From: Caldilineaceae bacterium
Lineage (GTDB): Bacteria; Chloroflexota; Anaerolineae; Caldilineales; Caldilineaceae
Length of the DNA stretch: 64,000 nt
Assembly (NCBI GenBank): GCA_022842065.1
Contig: JALHQH010000022.1
Location: 1 to 64,000, forward strand
Reading direction: 5' to 3'
Shown here: piece after piece, positions 57,373 through 64,000 of the stretch
Layout of the letters: each line of letters starts with the position of its first letter
Numbering within the stretch: position 1 is the first letter of the stretch
The notes under the pieces: model-generated
The model's input: the letters and a program-made list of their open reading frames with translations, nothing else
Told to the model about the DNA's origin: nothing
The model's database searches: none
Program-made: the position numbers and the translations under genes

Positions 57373-59991
57373 ATGTCCACCCCATCGTCCTTTTCAGCCC
57401 AAACGGTGAACACCAGCGGTGGTGCCGTCATCACTGGCACGGTGAGCACCGGTGGCGGTAACTTCATTGGCCGCGACTTTGTCCAACATATCCACCAGAC
57501 CGGGGCGCGTGAGGCGCTTTATGTCAATGTGCCCCCGCTGCCGCCCTATCTCTTTGGCCGCGAAGCATTGGTCGCCGAGTTGGTGACACGGCTGACCAAT
57601 GGGGAGAGTACCGCGCTTTCTGCGCAGGGCTTGCCGGGGGTGGGCAAAACGACGCTGGCGGTGGCGCTGGCCCATCACCGCGCCCTCCTGGCCCACTTTA
57701 GCGATGGGGTGCTCTGGGCCGGGGTGGGACCCCAGCCGAATGTCGCGCTGATCCAGGCGCAGTGGGCGACGGCGCTGGGGGTCGATCTGGCTGATCTCGC
57801 TGACCCCTATGCGCGCCGCCAGCGGCTCGACAATGTGATCGGCCAGCGCAAGCTATTGCTGGTGCTTGACGATGTGTGGGATCGGGAAGCGGCGCAACAG
57901 TTGCGCAGCGCTGGCCCCAATGTGACCCATCTGCTCACCACGCGCGACCAGGCGTTGGCCGCCACTTTTGCCGGACGTGACCGGGCGCTGGCGGTGGCAG
58001 TCCTCGACCCTGATCCGGGCTATCAATTGCTGCAAGCCCTGGCCCCTGACGCCTGTGCGGCGGACGGAGTCGCGGCCAAAGCATTGGTGGGCGCAGTGGG
58101 CGGGCTGCCCTTGGCCCTGGAACTCTTGGGCGGCTATCTCGCCGCGCCCGAACGGAGCCTCTTCCCAGACCTCAGTCAGGAAGCCTTTGCCGCCCTCGCC
58201 GATCCCCAGGCGCGGTTACAGTTGGCCGGCGAACGCCTTGGCCGCCCCGGCGCGCAGACCACCCTCCAGGCGACCATCGAATTAAGTCTGGCCGCATTGG
58301 CCCAAGTACGCCCCAGCGCCGTGACCACCTTCTACGCCCTCGGTGCCTTTGCCCCCCGCCCAGCCATCTTTACCCGCACCGCCGCACAAACGGTCACCGG
58401 CGGTGACGGCGGCGACCTCGCCCTGTTGATTAGTCGCAACCTGGTGGAAAAAGTGGCTGAGCGTTCACCGGCGGCTGAGCTTGTCGAAGCCAAAGACAAA
58501 CACTCCCCCGCCGAACCCCAACTAGCCCTGCACCAGACCCTGGCCGATGTGGCGCGCACGCAGACGACCGCGGCACAGATGGCGGCGCATCGGGATTACT
58601 ACCAAGCTATCGTGAACGAAGATCAGAAAAATTGGCAACGGATTGAAACGATTTATGACCAATTCGTCCATGTTTGGCAGCGTGAGGTTGACACCGATCC
58701 AACCAGTGCGCTGCTCGTGACGCTGGCCGCTGGTATCAACCGCTACCAGCGCTTGCGCGGGTTGCGCCAGGCAGAATTGCGCTGGCTGCAAAAAGCACTC
58801 GCTGTCGTTACCGCCGCCGAACAGCGTCACGAAATTGCGCGGTTCAACAACAATATCGGCTTGGTCTACGATGCCTTGGGGGAGAAGCAGCAGGCGCTCG
58901 CCTACTACGAGCAAGCCTTGCCCCTCTTTCGGCAGGTCGGTGACCGCGGCGGCGAAGCCACCACCCGCAACAACATAGGCTTGGTTTACGATGCCTTGGG
59001 GGAGAAGCAGCAGGCGCTCGTCTACTACGAGCAAGCCTTGCCCCTCTATCGCCGGGTCGGTGACCGCGGCGGCGAGGCCACCACCCTCAACAACATTGGC
59101 AGTGTCTACGATGACTTGGGGGAGCAGCAGCAGGCGCTCGCCTACTTTGAGCAAGCCTTGCCCATGCACCGCCAGGTCGGCGACCGCGGCGGCGAGGCCA
59201 CCACCCTCAACAACATCGGCAGTGTCTACGATGCCTTGGGGGAGAAGCAGCAGGCGCTCGCCTACTTTGAGCAAGCTTTGCCCCTACGCAGGCAGGTCGG
59301 CGACCGCAGCGGCGAGGCCACCACCCTCAACAACATCGGCGGGGTCTACAATGACTTGGGGGAGCAGCAGCAGGCGCTCGCCTACTATGAGCAAGCCTTG
59401 CCCCTCTATCGCCGGGTCGGTGACCGCGGCGGCGAGGGGGGCACCCTCAACAACATCGGCTTGGTCTACTCAGCCTTGGGGAAGCAGCAGCAGGCGCTCG
59501 CCTACTACGAGCAAGCCTTGCCCATGCACCGCCAGGTCGGCGACCGCCGCAGCGAGGGGGGTACCCTCAACAATATCGGCGGTGTCTACGCTGCCTTGGC
59601 GGAGAAGCAGCAGGCGCTCGCCTACTATGAGCAAGCCTTGTCTATGCACCGCCAAGTTGGCAATCGCACGATGGAGGCCACCACCCTCAACAACTTGGCG
59701 ATTCTTCTTTATAGAGATGGTGCGTATGAGCGTACAGCTACGTTTTTTGGCGAGGCCGTTAGTTTACAGGAGCAGATTGGGGATGTCATGGGGCTGGCCA
59801 ATACGCTCTATAATCTAGCCTTTGTGTTGCATGGTCAGTTGGGCCGTAGCGAAGAGGCAATCAGCTTGCTCCAGCGGTCGGTTAGCGTGTTACAGGATAA
59901 AGGGTTACCGTTTGATGGGTTTGGGCGACCGGTCGTTGAGCACCAGCGTTTGTTGGCGGAGATCGAAGCGGCGGTAGGGGAACGGAGTTAA
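57373..59991 (+). CDS. STAND NTPase: NB-ARC with TPR array
   Basis: An 872-residue signal-transduction ATPase. The N-terminal 35 residues (GGAVITGTVSTGGGNFIGRD) form a Gly/Val-rich beta-like segment seen ahead of many bacterial NB-ARC/TPR proteins, with no recognisable effector. NB-ARC follows: Walker A QGLPGVGKTTLAVALAH (about 86), Walker B LLLVLDDVWD, the RNBS-like THLLTTRD and the GLPLALELLGG motif. From about residue 490 there are seven near-identical 40-residue TPRs (NNIGLVYDALGEKQQALAYY). An in-frame repeat-derived insert lies at about 364-382. GGAGGG precedes the ATG at 57373. The role could be regulatory or in cell defence; this is inference. Confidence 0.88.
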   Translation: MSTPSSFSAQTVNTSGGAVITGTVSTGGGNFIGRDFVQHIHQTGAREALYVNVPPLPPYLFGREALVAELVTRLTNGESTALSAQGLPGVGKTTLAVALAHHRALLAHFSDGVLWAGVGPQPNVALIQAQWATALGVDLADLADPYARRQRLDNVIGQRKLLLVLDDVWDREAAQQLRSAGPNVTHLLTTRDQALAATFAGRDRALAVAVLDPDPGYQLLQALAPDACAADGVAAKALVGAVGGLPLALELLGGYLAAPERSLFPDLSQEAFAALADPQARLQLAGERLGRPGAQTTLQATIELSLAALAQVRPSAVTTFYALGAFAPRPAIFTRTAAQTVTGGDGGDLALLISRNLVEKVAERSPAAELVEAKDKHSPAEPQLALHQTLADVARTQTTAAQMAAHRDYYQAIVNEDQKNWQRIETIYDQFVHVWQREVDTDPTSALLVTLAAGINRYQRLRGLRQAELRWLQKALAVVTAAEQRHEIARFNNNIGLVYDALGEKQQALAYYEQALPLFRQVGDRGGEATTRNNIGLVYDALGEKQQALVYYEQALPLYRRVGDRGGEATTLNNIGSVYDDLGEQQQALAYFEQALPMHRQVGDRGGEATTLNNIGSVYDALGEKQQALAYFEQALPLRRQVGDRSGEATTLNNIGGVYNDLGEQQQALAYYEQALPLYRRVGDRGGEGGTLNNIGLVYSALGKQQQALAYYEQALPMHRQVGDRRSEGGTLNNIGGVYAALAEKQQALAYYEQALSMHRQVGNRTMEATTLNNLAILLYRDGAYERTATFFGEAVSLQEQIGDVMGLANTLYNLAFVLHGQLGRSEEAISLLQRSVSVLQDKGLPFDGFGRPVVEHQRLLAEIEAAVGERS
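58471..58491. repeat. TGAGCTTGTCGAAGCC repeat inside the NB-ARC gene
   Basis: GCGGCTGAGCTTGTCGAAGC is read in frame as AAELVEA. The same 16-mer TGAGCTTGTCGAAGCC forms both arms of the hairpin just after this gene (59991-60056). Confidence 0.85.
58849..59688. repeat. Seven 120-bp tandem coding repeats (TPR)
   Basis: Units begin at 58849 and every 120 bp after it (58969, 59089, 59209, 59329, 59449, 59569), with an eighth degenerate unit. They are close to identical at the DNA level, including synonymous sites, pointing to recent duplication or gene conversion. Confidence 0.95.
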
Positions 59992-60056
59992 GCGGAGGCT
60001 GAGCTTGTCGAAGCCGTAGCGGGGCCGCTGCGGCTTCGACAAGCTCAGCCTCCGCT
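59991..60056. terminator. 31-bp hairpin at the NB-ARC gene stop
   Basis: AGCGGAGGCTGAGCTTGTCG... (59991-60021) pairs with 60026-60056 with one G-T type mismatch and a 4-nt loop. It overlaps the last base of the stop codon and lies 12 bp before the convergent DUF2344 gene end. It belongs to the CTTCGACAAGCTCAG repeat type common in some bacterial genomes. Confidence 0.85.
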
Positions 60057-60068
60057 CGATTGGCGGGT

Positions 60069-60947
60069 CTACACAAACTCATCCCCCGCCCGCTCGCTGA
60101 TCGAACGTCCTTCCGGTGTACCGGGGGCGGCGCGCTCGCGCCCGTGGCGCTTTTTAGGGCGACGGCGCTGGCCGTCGGCGCGGCTAATGGTGGCTTGTTC
60201 GATCACCGGGTAGCGGGCGAAGACCGCGTCATCGTCGGGCTGGCCGCTGAAATAGAGGCGGTCGCGGCGCAGGGTGCGGGCGAAGTCGTCAAGCCCCATG
60301 GCGTCGACCACTTCGTCGGGGCGGCCGGTGGCACCGGGGCGCTGCTGGACGCGCAGGAAGATGCGGTGCTCTTCGCTGGCCGCGTCATAGCCAACGTAGT
60401 GCAGTTCCAGGATCAGCGGGCGCAGGTTGTAGGTGTAGGGCTGCCCTTTGCGTTCGCGCTCGCGCCAGATCTCGGTTTGGGCGAGAAAGGTGGCAATGCG
60501 TTCCTCAATCAGCGCAGGTTCAATCTCACCTGGCTCAGCAAAGATCAGGATCGTGTAATCGGCCCCGATTAGCAGGCTTTGTAGGGCGTCGGTGCGCAGA
60601 TCGACTTCGATCGCGTCATGCAAAAAGACCCCCGGCGGCAACTTGGCGCGGATGCGCAGGGTTAACTCGTCCAGCGCCACCGGCGGGCTAAAGGTGATAT
60701 CGAGATATTCACGGACGCCGGTGATGCCCACCCCCAACGGCGCGGCGATCTGCATATGGGGCTGCGGGTTGAAGCCCTGCTTATAGAGGATCGGCAGATC
60801 GGCGCGGCGCAAGACCCGCTCCCACAGGCGAAATTCGTCTTGGTGCGAGATAAACTTGGTCTCCTCGCCTTTTTCATAGGTCAGGCGGACGCGTTGGGAG
60901 AGGGGTGATTGTTCAGTTGCTGGTTGGATCGGGCTTTGTTCAGTCAT
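60069..60947 (-). CDS. DUF2344/TIGR03936 radical-SAM-linked protein
   Basis: A 292-residue protein of the DUF2344 family: RVRLTYEKGEETKFISHQDEFRLWERVLRRADLP, YKQGFNPQPHMQIAAPLGVGITG. It is normally encoded next to, or fused to, the B12-binding-like radical SAM protein TIGR03960, as here with two small genes between. The biochemical function is not established; tRNA or rRNA modification is often suspected. The C-terminus is a basic, Arg-rich tail (RRRPKKRHGRERA). No strong ribosome-binding site is visible. Confidence 0.88.
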   Translation of the reverse strand: MTEQSPIQPATEQSPLSQRVRLTYEKGEETKFISHQDEFRLWERVLRRADLPILYKQGFNPQPHMQIAAPLGVGITGVREYLDITFSPPVALDELTLRIRAKLPPGVFLHDAIEVDLRTDALQSLLIGADYTILIFAEPGEIEPALIEERIATFLAQTEIWRERERKGQPYTYNLRPLILELHYVGYDAASEEHRIFLRVQQRPGATGRPDEVVDAMGLDDFARTLRRDRLYFSGQPDDDAVFARYPVIEQATISRADGQRRRPKKRHGRERAAPGTPEGRSISERAGDEFV

Positions 60948-60953
60948 TAGATT

Positions 60954-61157
60954 TCAATATTGTTCTCGCAATAGTTGATCACGCCGGTATTCCAGATGAT
61001 CCAATCGCTGAAAGTCATCCCAGGAATCCGCCTCTTTGAGTTGTCCAAGTTCGTACTGTGCTTCCATCTCTTCAACCGAAGCGACTTGATAGCGGTTTGT
61101 GATCTCAAAAATTTGGGTATTGAGTTCCATCAACTCTTTTGACACCAGATTGCACAT
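60954..61157 (-). CDS. Small charged helical protein (DUF2442 partner)
   Basis: A 67-residue (or 58 from the ATG at 61130) acidic, helix-rich protein: QIFEITNRYQVASVEEMEAQYELGQLKEADSWDDFQRLDHLEYRRDQLL. I do not recognise a named family. Its 5' end overlaps the DUF2442 gene by 53 bp in another frame if the first ATG is used. Small partner genes next to DUF2442 are seen elsewhere and have been discussed as toxin-antitoxin-like, but that is unproven here. Confidence 0.7.
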   Translation of the reverse strand: MCNLVSKELMELNTQIFEITNRYQVASVEEMEAQYELGQLKEADSWDDFQRLDHLEYRRDQLLREQY

Positions 61158-61407
61158 TGTGCTCTATAACCTCATTACCAATCTCGAACAGAAATTTTGG
61201 GGCAAAATCTGCCCCATTTGGCCATTCGATGGTGCCGGTTTCATCATTTAGGTAAACTTGCCCAAAAAAAGGAAGCGCGACGAGTGGTTCAAAAATTTCC
61301 CCAGCTAACTCATTTTGCAGATCAACAATTTTTACGACCTGATTATTAAAGGTTAGGCGAAGTCGATATTTGTCCAGATAACACAAGCGCGTCACATGTA
61401 AAAACAT
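61105..61407 (-). CDS. DUF2442-family protein
   Basis: A 100-residue protein matching the DUF2442 pattern: YRLRLTFNNQVVKIVDLQNEL, FEPLVALPFFGQVYLNDETG and TIEWPNGADFAPKFLFEIG. The family is small, of unknown function, and frequent in cyanobacteria and Chloroflexi, often paired with another small gene. The last 20 residues (HNVQSGVKRVDGTQYPNF) go beyond the usual end and overlap the next gene. AAGGA lies seven bases before the ATG. Confidence 0.88.
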   Translation of the reverse strand: MFLHVTRLCYLDKYRLRLTFNNQVVKIVDLQNELAGEIFEPLVALPFFGQVYLNDETGTIEWPNGADFAPKFLFEIGNEVIEHNVQSGVKRVDGTQYPNF

Positions 61408-61476
61408 CGTTCGATCCTTTTATTGGGACAAGCGACACAGCTAAATTAAGACGAAACACGTTTACCGTCGCAGTCG

Positions 61477-61635
61477 TTGAATGATGGGAGAGACCGCCCG
61501 GCGATAAATCGCCGGGCTAGTGAACAGCGCCCGCTGAAGCGGGCTGATGCAGCCAGGCAAGCCCGCTTCAGCGGGCGTTGTTCACTAGCCGGTGGCTTTA
61601 GCCTCCGGCGGCTCCGGCAGCCGCCCATCATTCAA
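61477..61635. repeat. Nested hairpin element (GCCCGCTGAAGCGGGC type)
   Basis: The outer arms TTGAATGATGGG (61477-61488) and CCCATCATTCAA (61624-61635) enclose a hairpin of GGCTAGTGAACA plus CGCCCGCTGAAGCGGGCT (61515-61544) with 61560-61590. It sits just downstream of the radical-SAM stop and upstream of the DUF2442 gene, so it may insulate them. Confidence 0.8.
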
Positions 61636-61638
61636 TGG

Positions 61639-63780
61639 CTAATCATCCCCCGCCACCAACTCGATCTCTTCTAAAATTATCTCCTGCGCCGGCAACCCAA
61701 CCACCCGTTTGTTAACCGTCCCATGCCGTCGCTGGGGGACGCGTTCGGCAAACTGGCCGGTTAGCTCTGGTGACATTTCGTCGCTGAAATAGAGGGGCAC
61801 GGGGACGATGTCAACCGGCTGGCGGGTTTTGTCGCGGCCCAGAGGCGGGCAGCACCAGGCTTGATCATCGGCGGCGCGGCGTTGCTCTTTGAAGTAGCCG
61901 AGAATGCCGCAGCTAAAACAATGTTCGCGACAATCATCGACGACGCCGCCCTGATAGGTGTGGATATATTCTTGCACCAGGAATTGTTTCTTGAGGCCGG
62001 CCGAGATGTGATCCCAGGGCAAGACTTCGTCGGTCTTGCGCTCGCGGCGGGCGTACCAATCCATGTCCAGCCCAGCATCGGCAAAGGCTTGTTGCCAGGC
62101 CCCAAAGTTAAAATATTCACCCCAGCCTTCGAGCTTGGCCCCCAATTCCCACGCCCGTTGGATCACGTCCGACAAGCGGCGGTCGCCACGGGTGAGGAAG
62201 GCTTCGACCAGCGTCTCTTCGGGGTTATTCCACGAGAAGTTGATGCCCGGCCCGCGCAATTCGCGCTTGAGCAGGTCGATCTGGTCGCGGATCACCGCCT
62301 CTTCTTCCATTGGGGCCCATTGGAAGGGGGTATGGGGCTTGGGCACCAGGGTGCTGACGCCAATGCGCACGTTGGCTTTCTTCTGCACCCGGCGACCCAC
62401 CTTGAGCACCTCTTTGGAGAGATCGGCGATGGCCTGGACATCGGCCAGGGTCTGCGTCGGATGGCCGATCATAAAGTACATCTTGATCGTGGTCCAGCCA
62501 CGTTTGTAGACCTCTTCTGCGGTCTGCAACAGCTCGGATGAGGCAATCGGTTTGTTGATCACATCGCGCATGCGGTCGGTGGCAGCTTCGGGGGCAAAGG
62601 TAAAGCCGGAGCGGCGGCGGCCCTTTTCAAGCAGATCCATCAGGTCAACGCTAAAGCTTTCAATGCGCAGGCTGGGCAGGCCGATGCTCAACTTTTTGGC
62701 CCCATGTTTTTCCATGGTACGGCGCACCAGCTCTTCCACATGGGTATAATCGCTGCTGCTCAGGCTGAGAAAGCTGACCTCTTCAAAGCCACAATGTTCG
62801 ATCATTTCGTCCACCGCGGCCAGCACTTCGTCGGGTGTACGTTCGCGCACCGGGCGGAAGATCATGCCGGCCTGACAAAAGCGACAGCCGCGCGTACAGC
62901 CGCGCATAATCTCAATCGAGGCGCGGTTGTGGACCACATCAATGTTGGGCACGATAAACTTCGTCACCGGCGGCGGCATCACGGTGACGACGCGCTTGAG
63001 AACTTCGGCCGGCGCGTGGGGATGATTCGGCATAATCGCCGCAATCGTTCCGTCAGCTGCGTAGCTCACATCATAAAAGGCCGGGACATAGACGCCGGGG
63101 ATACGTACTAACTTCTCCCATAGCGCATAGCGTGATGGGTGATTCGTAATTCGTGATTCGTGATTCGCCGGTGCTCTTGGGGCGCGTAATTCTTCCTCAC
63201 CTAATTCTGCCCGCCACGCCTCATACGCCGCAATCACATCAAAGATCACTTCTTCGCCTTCGCCGATGATCATGGCGTCGAAGAACGCGCTCATTGGTTC
63301 GGGATTATAGCAACCCGAGCCACCGGCAATCACCAGTGGGTGTTCAGCGGTGCGATCCGCGGCGCGCAAAGGGATGCGGGCCAGATCGAGCATGGTGAGC
63401 ACATTAGTATAGAGTTGTTCGTAGGGCAGGCTAAAGCCGATAATGTCAAATTGGTTGGCGGCGTGGCGCGTCTCCAGGCTAAAGAGCGGGATCTCGTCGC
63501 GACGCATGATCGTTTCAAAGTCGGGCCACGGGCAGTAGATCCGTTCGGCGAGCAGCGTCTCGCGGCGGTTGACCAGATCGTAGAGCACCATTAAGCCGAG
63601 GTTGGAGCCGCCCAGTTCGTAGATATCGGGAAAGGCCAGGCCAATTTTGGTCTGAATCGTGCCATCGTCCCAGGGTTTGACGATGCTGTTGAGTTCGCCG
63701 CCGGTGTAGCGGGCTGGTTTTTCCACCTTGTGGAGCACACGGTCAAGGGCGCGGGTGATCTGTTTGGGGCTCTGCAACAT
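61639..63780 (-). CDS. B12-binding-like radical SAM protein (TIGR03960 type)
   Basis: A 713-residue radical SAM enzyme. The N-terminal cobalamin-binding-like Rossmann domain (GLAFPDIYELGGSNLGLMVLYDLVN ... LVIAGGSGCYNPEPMSAFFDAMIIGEGEE) precedes the core with the cluster motif CTRGCRFCQAG (CxxxCxxC). The C-terminus has CFSCGILGYF. The family always accompanies DUF2344; the reaction is unknown. An in-frame insert of about 20 residues at 197-216 (RAPRAPANHESRITNHPS) comes from a GATTCGTGATTCG repeat. AAGGAG lies eight bases upstream of the ATG. Confidence 0.9.
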   Translation of the reverse strand: MLQSPKQITRALDRVLHKVEKPARYTGGELNSIVKPWDDGTIQTKIGLAFPDIYELGGSNLGLMVLYDLVNRRETLLAERIYCPWPDFETIMRRDEIPLFSLETRHAANQFDIIGFSLPYEQLYTNVLTMLDLARIPLRAADRTAEHPLVIAGGSGCYNPEPMSAFFDAMIIGEGEEVIFDVIAAYEAWRAELGEEELRAPRAPANHESRITNHPSRYALWEKLVRIPGVYVPAFYDVSYAADGTIAAIMPNHPHAPAEVLKRVVTVMPPPVTKFIVPNIDVVHNRASIEIMRGCTRGCRFCQAGMIFRPVRERTPDEVLAAVDEMIEHCGFEEVSFLSLSSSDYTHVEELVRRTMEKHGAKKLSIGLPSLRIESFSVDLMDLLEKGRRRSGFTFAPEAATDRMRDVINKPIASSELLQTAEEVYKRGWTTIKMYFMIGHPTQTLADVQAIADLSKEVLKVGRRVQKKANVRIGVSTLVPKPHTPFQWAPMEEEAVIRDQIDLLKRELRGPGINFSWNNPEETLVEAFLTRGDRRLSDVIQRAWELGAKLEGWGEYFNFGAWQQAFADAGLDMDWYARRERKTDEVLPWDHISAGLKKQFLVQEYIHTYQGGVVDDCREHCFSCGILGYFKEQRRAADDQAWCCPPLGRDKTRQPVDIVPVPLYFSDEMSPELTGQFAERVPQRRHGTVNKRVVGLPAQEIILEEIELVAGDD
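63139..63185. repeat. GATTCGTGATTCG repeat with GGTGC-GGGCGC module inside radical-SAM gene
   Basis: Four (G/A)ATTCGT units followed by CGGTGCTCTTGGGGCGC, a variant of the GGGTGCCCNNTGGGCGC module found at 6384, 13022 and 25895. It is read in frame within the coding sequence. Confidence 0.8.
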
Positions 63781-63960
63781 TTGTTTGACTCCTTATACTT
63801 TGCTCTGACACAGCGTAAGAAAGGGGCACGGATCAGCGTGCCGCGGCTTGCCGCTGCTGTGTAACCGCAGTATCCATCGATCCACCAAGGCCATAGATTA
63901 TGGCTTGGGCGGGATTAGAACCCGCATTGGAGTGTTTACTGATTGCACGGACTAACAAGG
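63781..63960 (-). promoter_or_regulatory. Structured 5' leader of the radical-SAM gene
   Basis: About 180 bases between the promoter and the ATG. It includes a T-arm-like hairpin GCGGG-TTCTAAT-CCCGC (63909-63925), GCCATAATCTATGGC, GCGGCAAGCCGC and a long-range ACACAGC/GCTGTGT pairing. No matching acceptor stem exists for a tRNA. It may be a regulatory leader or a small RNA. Confidence 0.45.
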
Positions 63961-63965
63961 GCACC

Positions 63966-63994
63966 ATTATAGCAGTCAATCGCTGAATACCCAA
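63966..63994 (-). promoter_or_regulatory. Sigma-70-type promoter (extended -10)
   Basis: On the minus strand TTGGGT, 17 bp, then TATAAT preceded by TGC gives an extended -10 element. Transcription would start near 63959 and run into the radical-SAM leader. This is the clearest promoter in the window. Confidence 0.7.
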
Positions 63995-64000
63995 CTCATT

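Noticed and set aside
58849..59688. CRISPR-like or non-coding tandem array
   Set aside because: The 120-bp periodicity is fully explained by 40-residue TPR motifs in an open frame.
63901..63975. tRNA gene on the minus strand suggested by a T-arm-like hairpin
   Set aside because: No 5' acceptor strand (GGCTTGG would be needed), no D-arm and no 7-nt anticodon loop at the right distance. Position 57 of the loop is also atypical.

Overview
The window looks like chromosomal DNA of a Chloroflexota bacterium, most likely of the Anaerolineae/Caldilineae type. This is inferred, not proven. The clues are two very large BTAD-type (SARP/LAL-like) regulators fused to NB-ARC and TPR modules, a 5073-residue secreted multidomain protein with Pro/Thr linkers of the TPTPTNTPT type that ends in YLPVVLK, ribosomal proteins L21 and L31 with long C-terminal tails, the paired B12-type radical-SAM/DUF2344 proteins, and moderately GC-rich DNA full of short intergenic repeats. 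No phage, integrase, transposase, rRNA, tRNA or CRISPR array was recognised.

Layout. 1-4.6 kb: the tail of a plus-strand gene, carB, and an Uma2-type nuclease. 4.8-13 kb: a serine hydrolase, an MFS transporter with a HEAT-repeat tail, a methyltransferase, a GNAT acetyltransferase, an FAD oxidoreductase and an aldo/keto reductase. 13-25.7 kb: class I fructose-1,6-bisphosphatase and a sulfur-flavoured stretch: a split YeeE/YedE transporter, MetY with a CoA-binding protein, an Ssu-type sulfonate ABC importer behind an attenuator-like leader, and a sulfite-oxidase-fold molybdoenzyme. An L,D-transpeptidase and an HhH-protein/endonuclease III pair lie among these. 25.9-33 kb: a BTAD/NB-ARC/TPR regulator with three 11-bp-spaced heptads at its start codon, a histone-deacetylase-like hydrolase, and the rplU-rpmA-rpmE-tdk operon. 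33.6-39.7 kb: a TetR/HlyD/FtsX/ABC export operon, then a divergent AraC regulator and PhyH-type dioxygenase. 39.8-55 kb: the giant surface protein. 55-64 kb: a truncated BTAD regulator, an NB-ARC protein with seven near-identical 120-bp TPR units, and the DUF2344/radical-SAM block with a DUF2442 gene pair.

The most unusual feature is the repeat biology. Short modular repeats (GGTGACAAGGTGA, GAGACAC, GATTCGTGATTCG, TGAGCTTGTCGAAGCC, and a GGGTGCCCNNTGGGCGC core) occur between genes. Members of the same families also sit in frame inside carB, the radical-SAM gene and the NB-ARC gene, at points where the family proteins normally have no extra residues. Two small terminal-inverted-repeat element families are each present twice, and one of them has swapped its internal hairpin. 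A separate 5 x 13-bp iteron-like array lies upstream of the ssu leader.

Limits: all calls come from reading the sequence and the translations. No database search, structure prediction or alignment was run, and domain positions inside large proteins are approximate.
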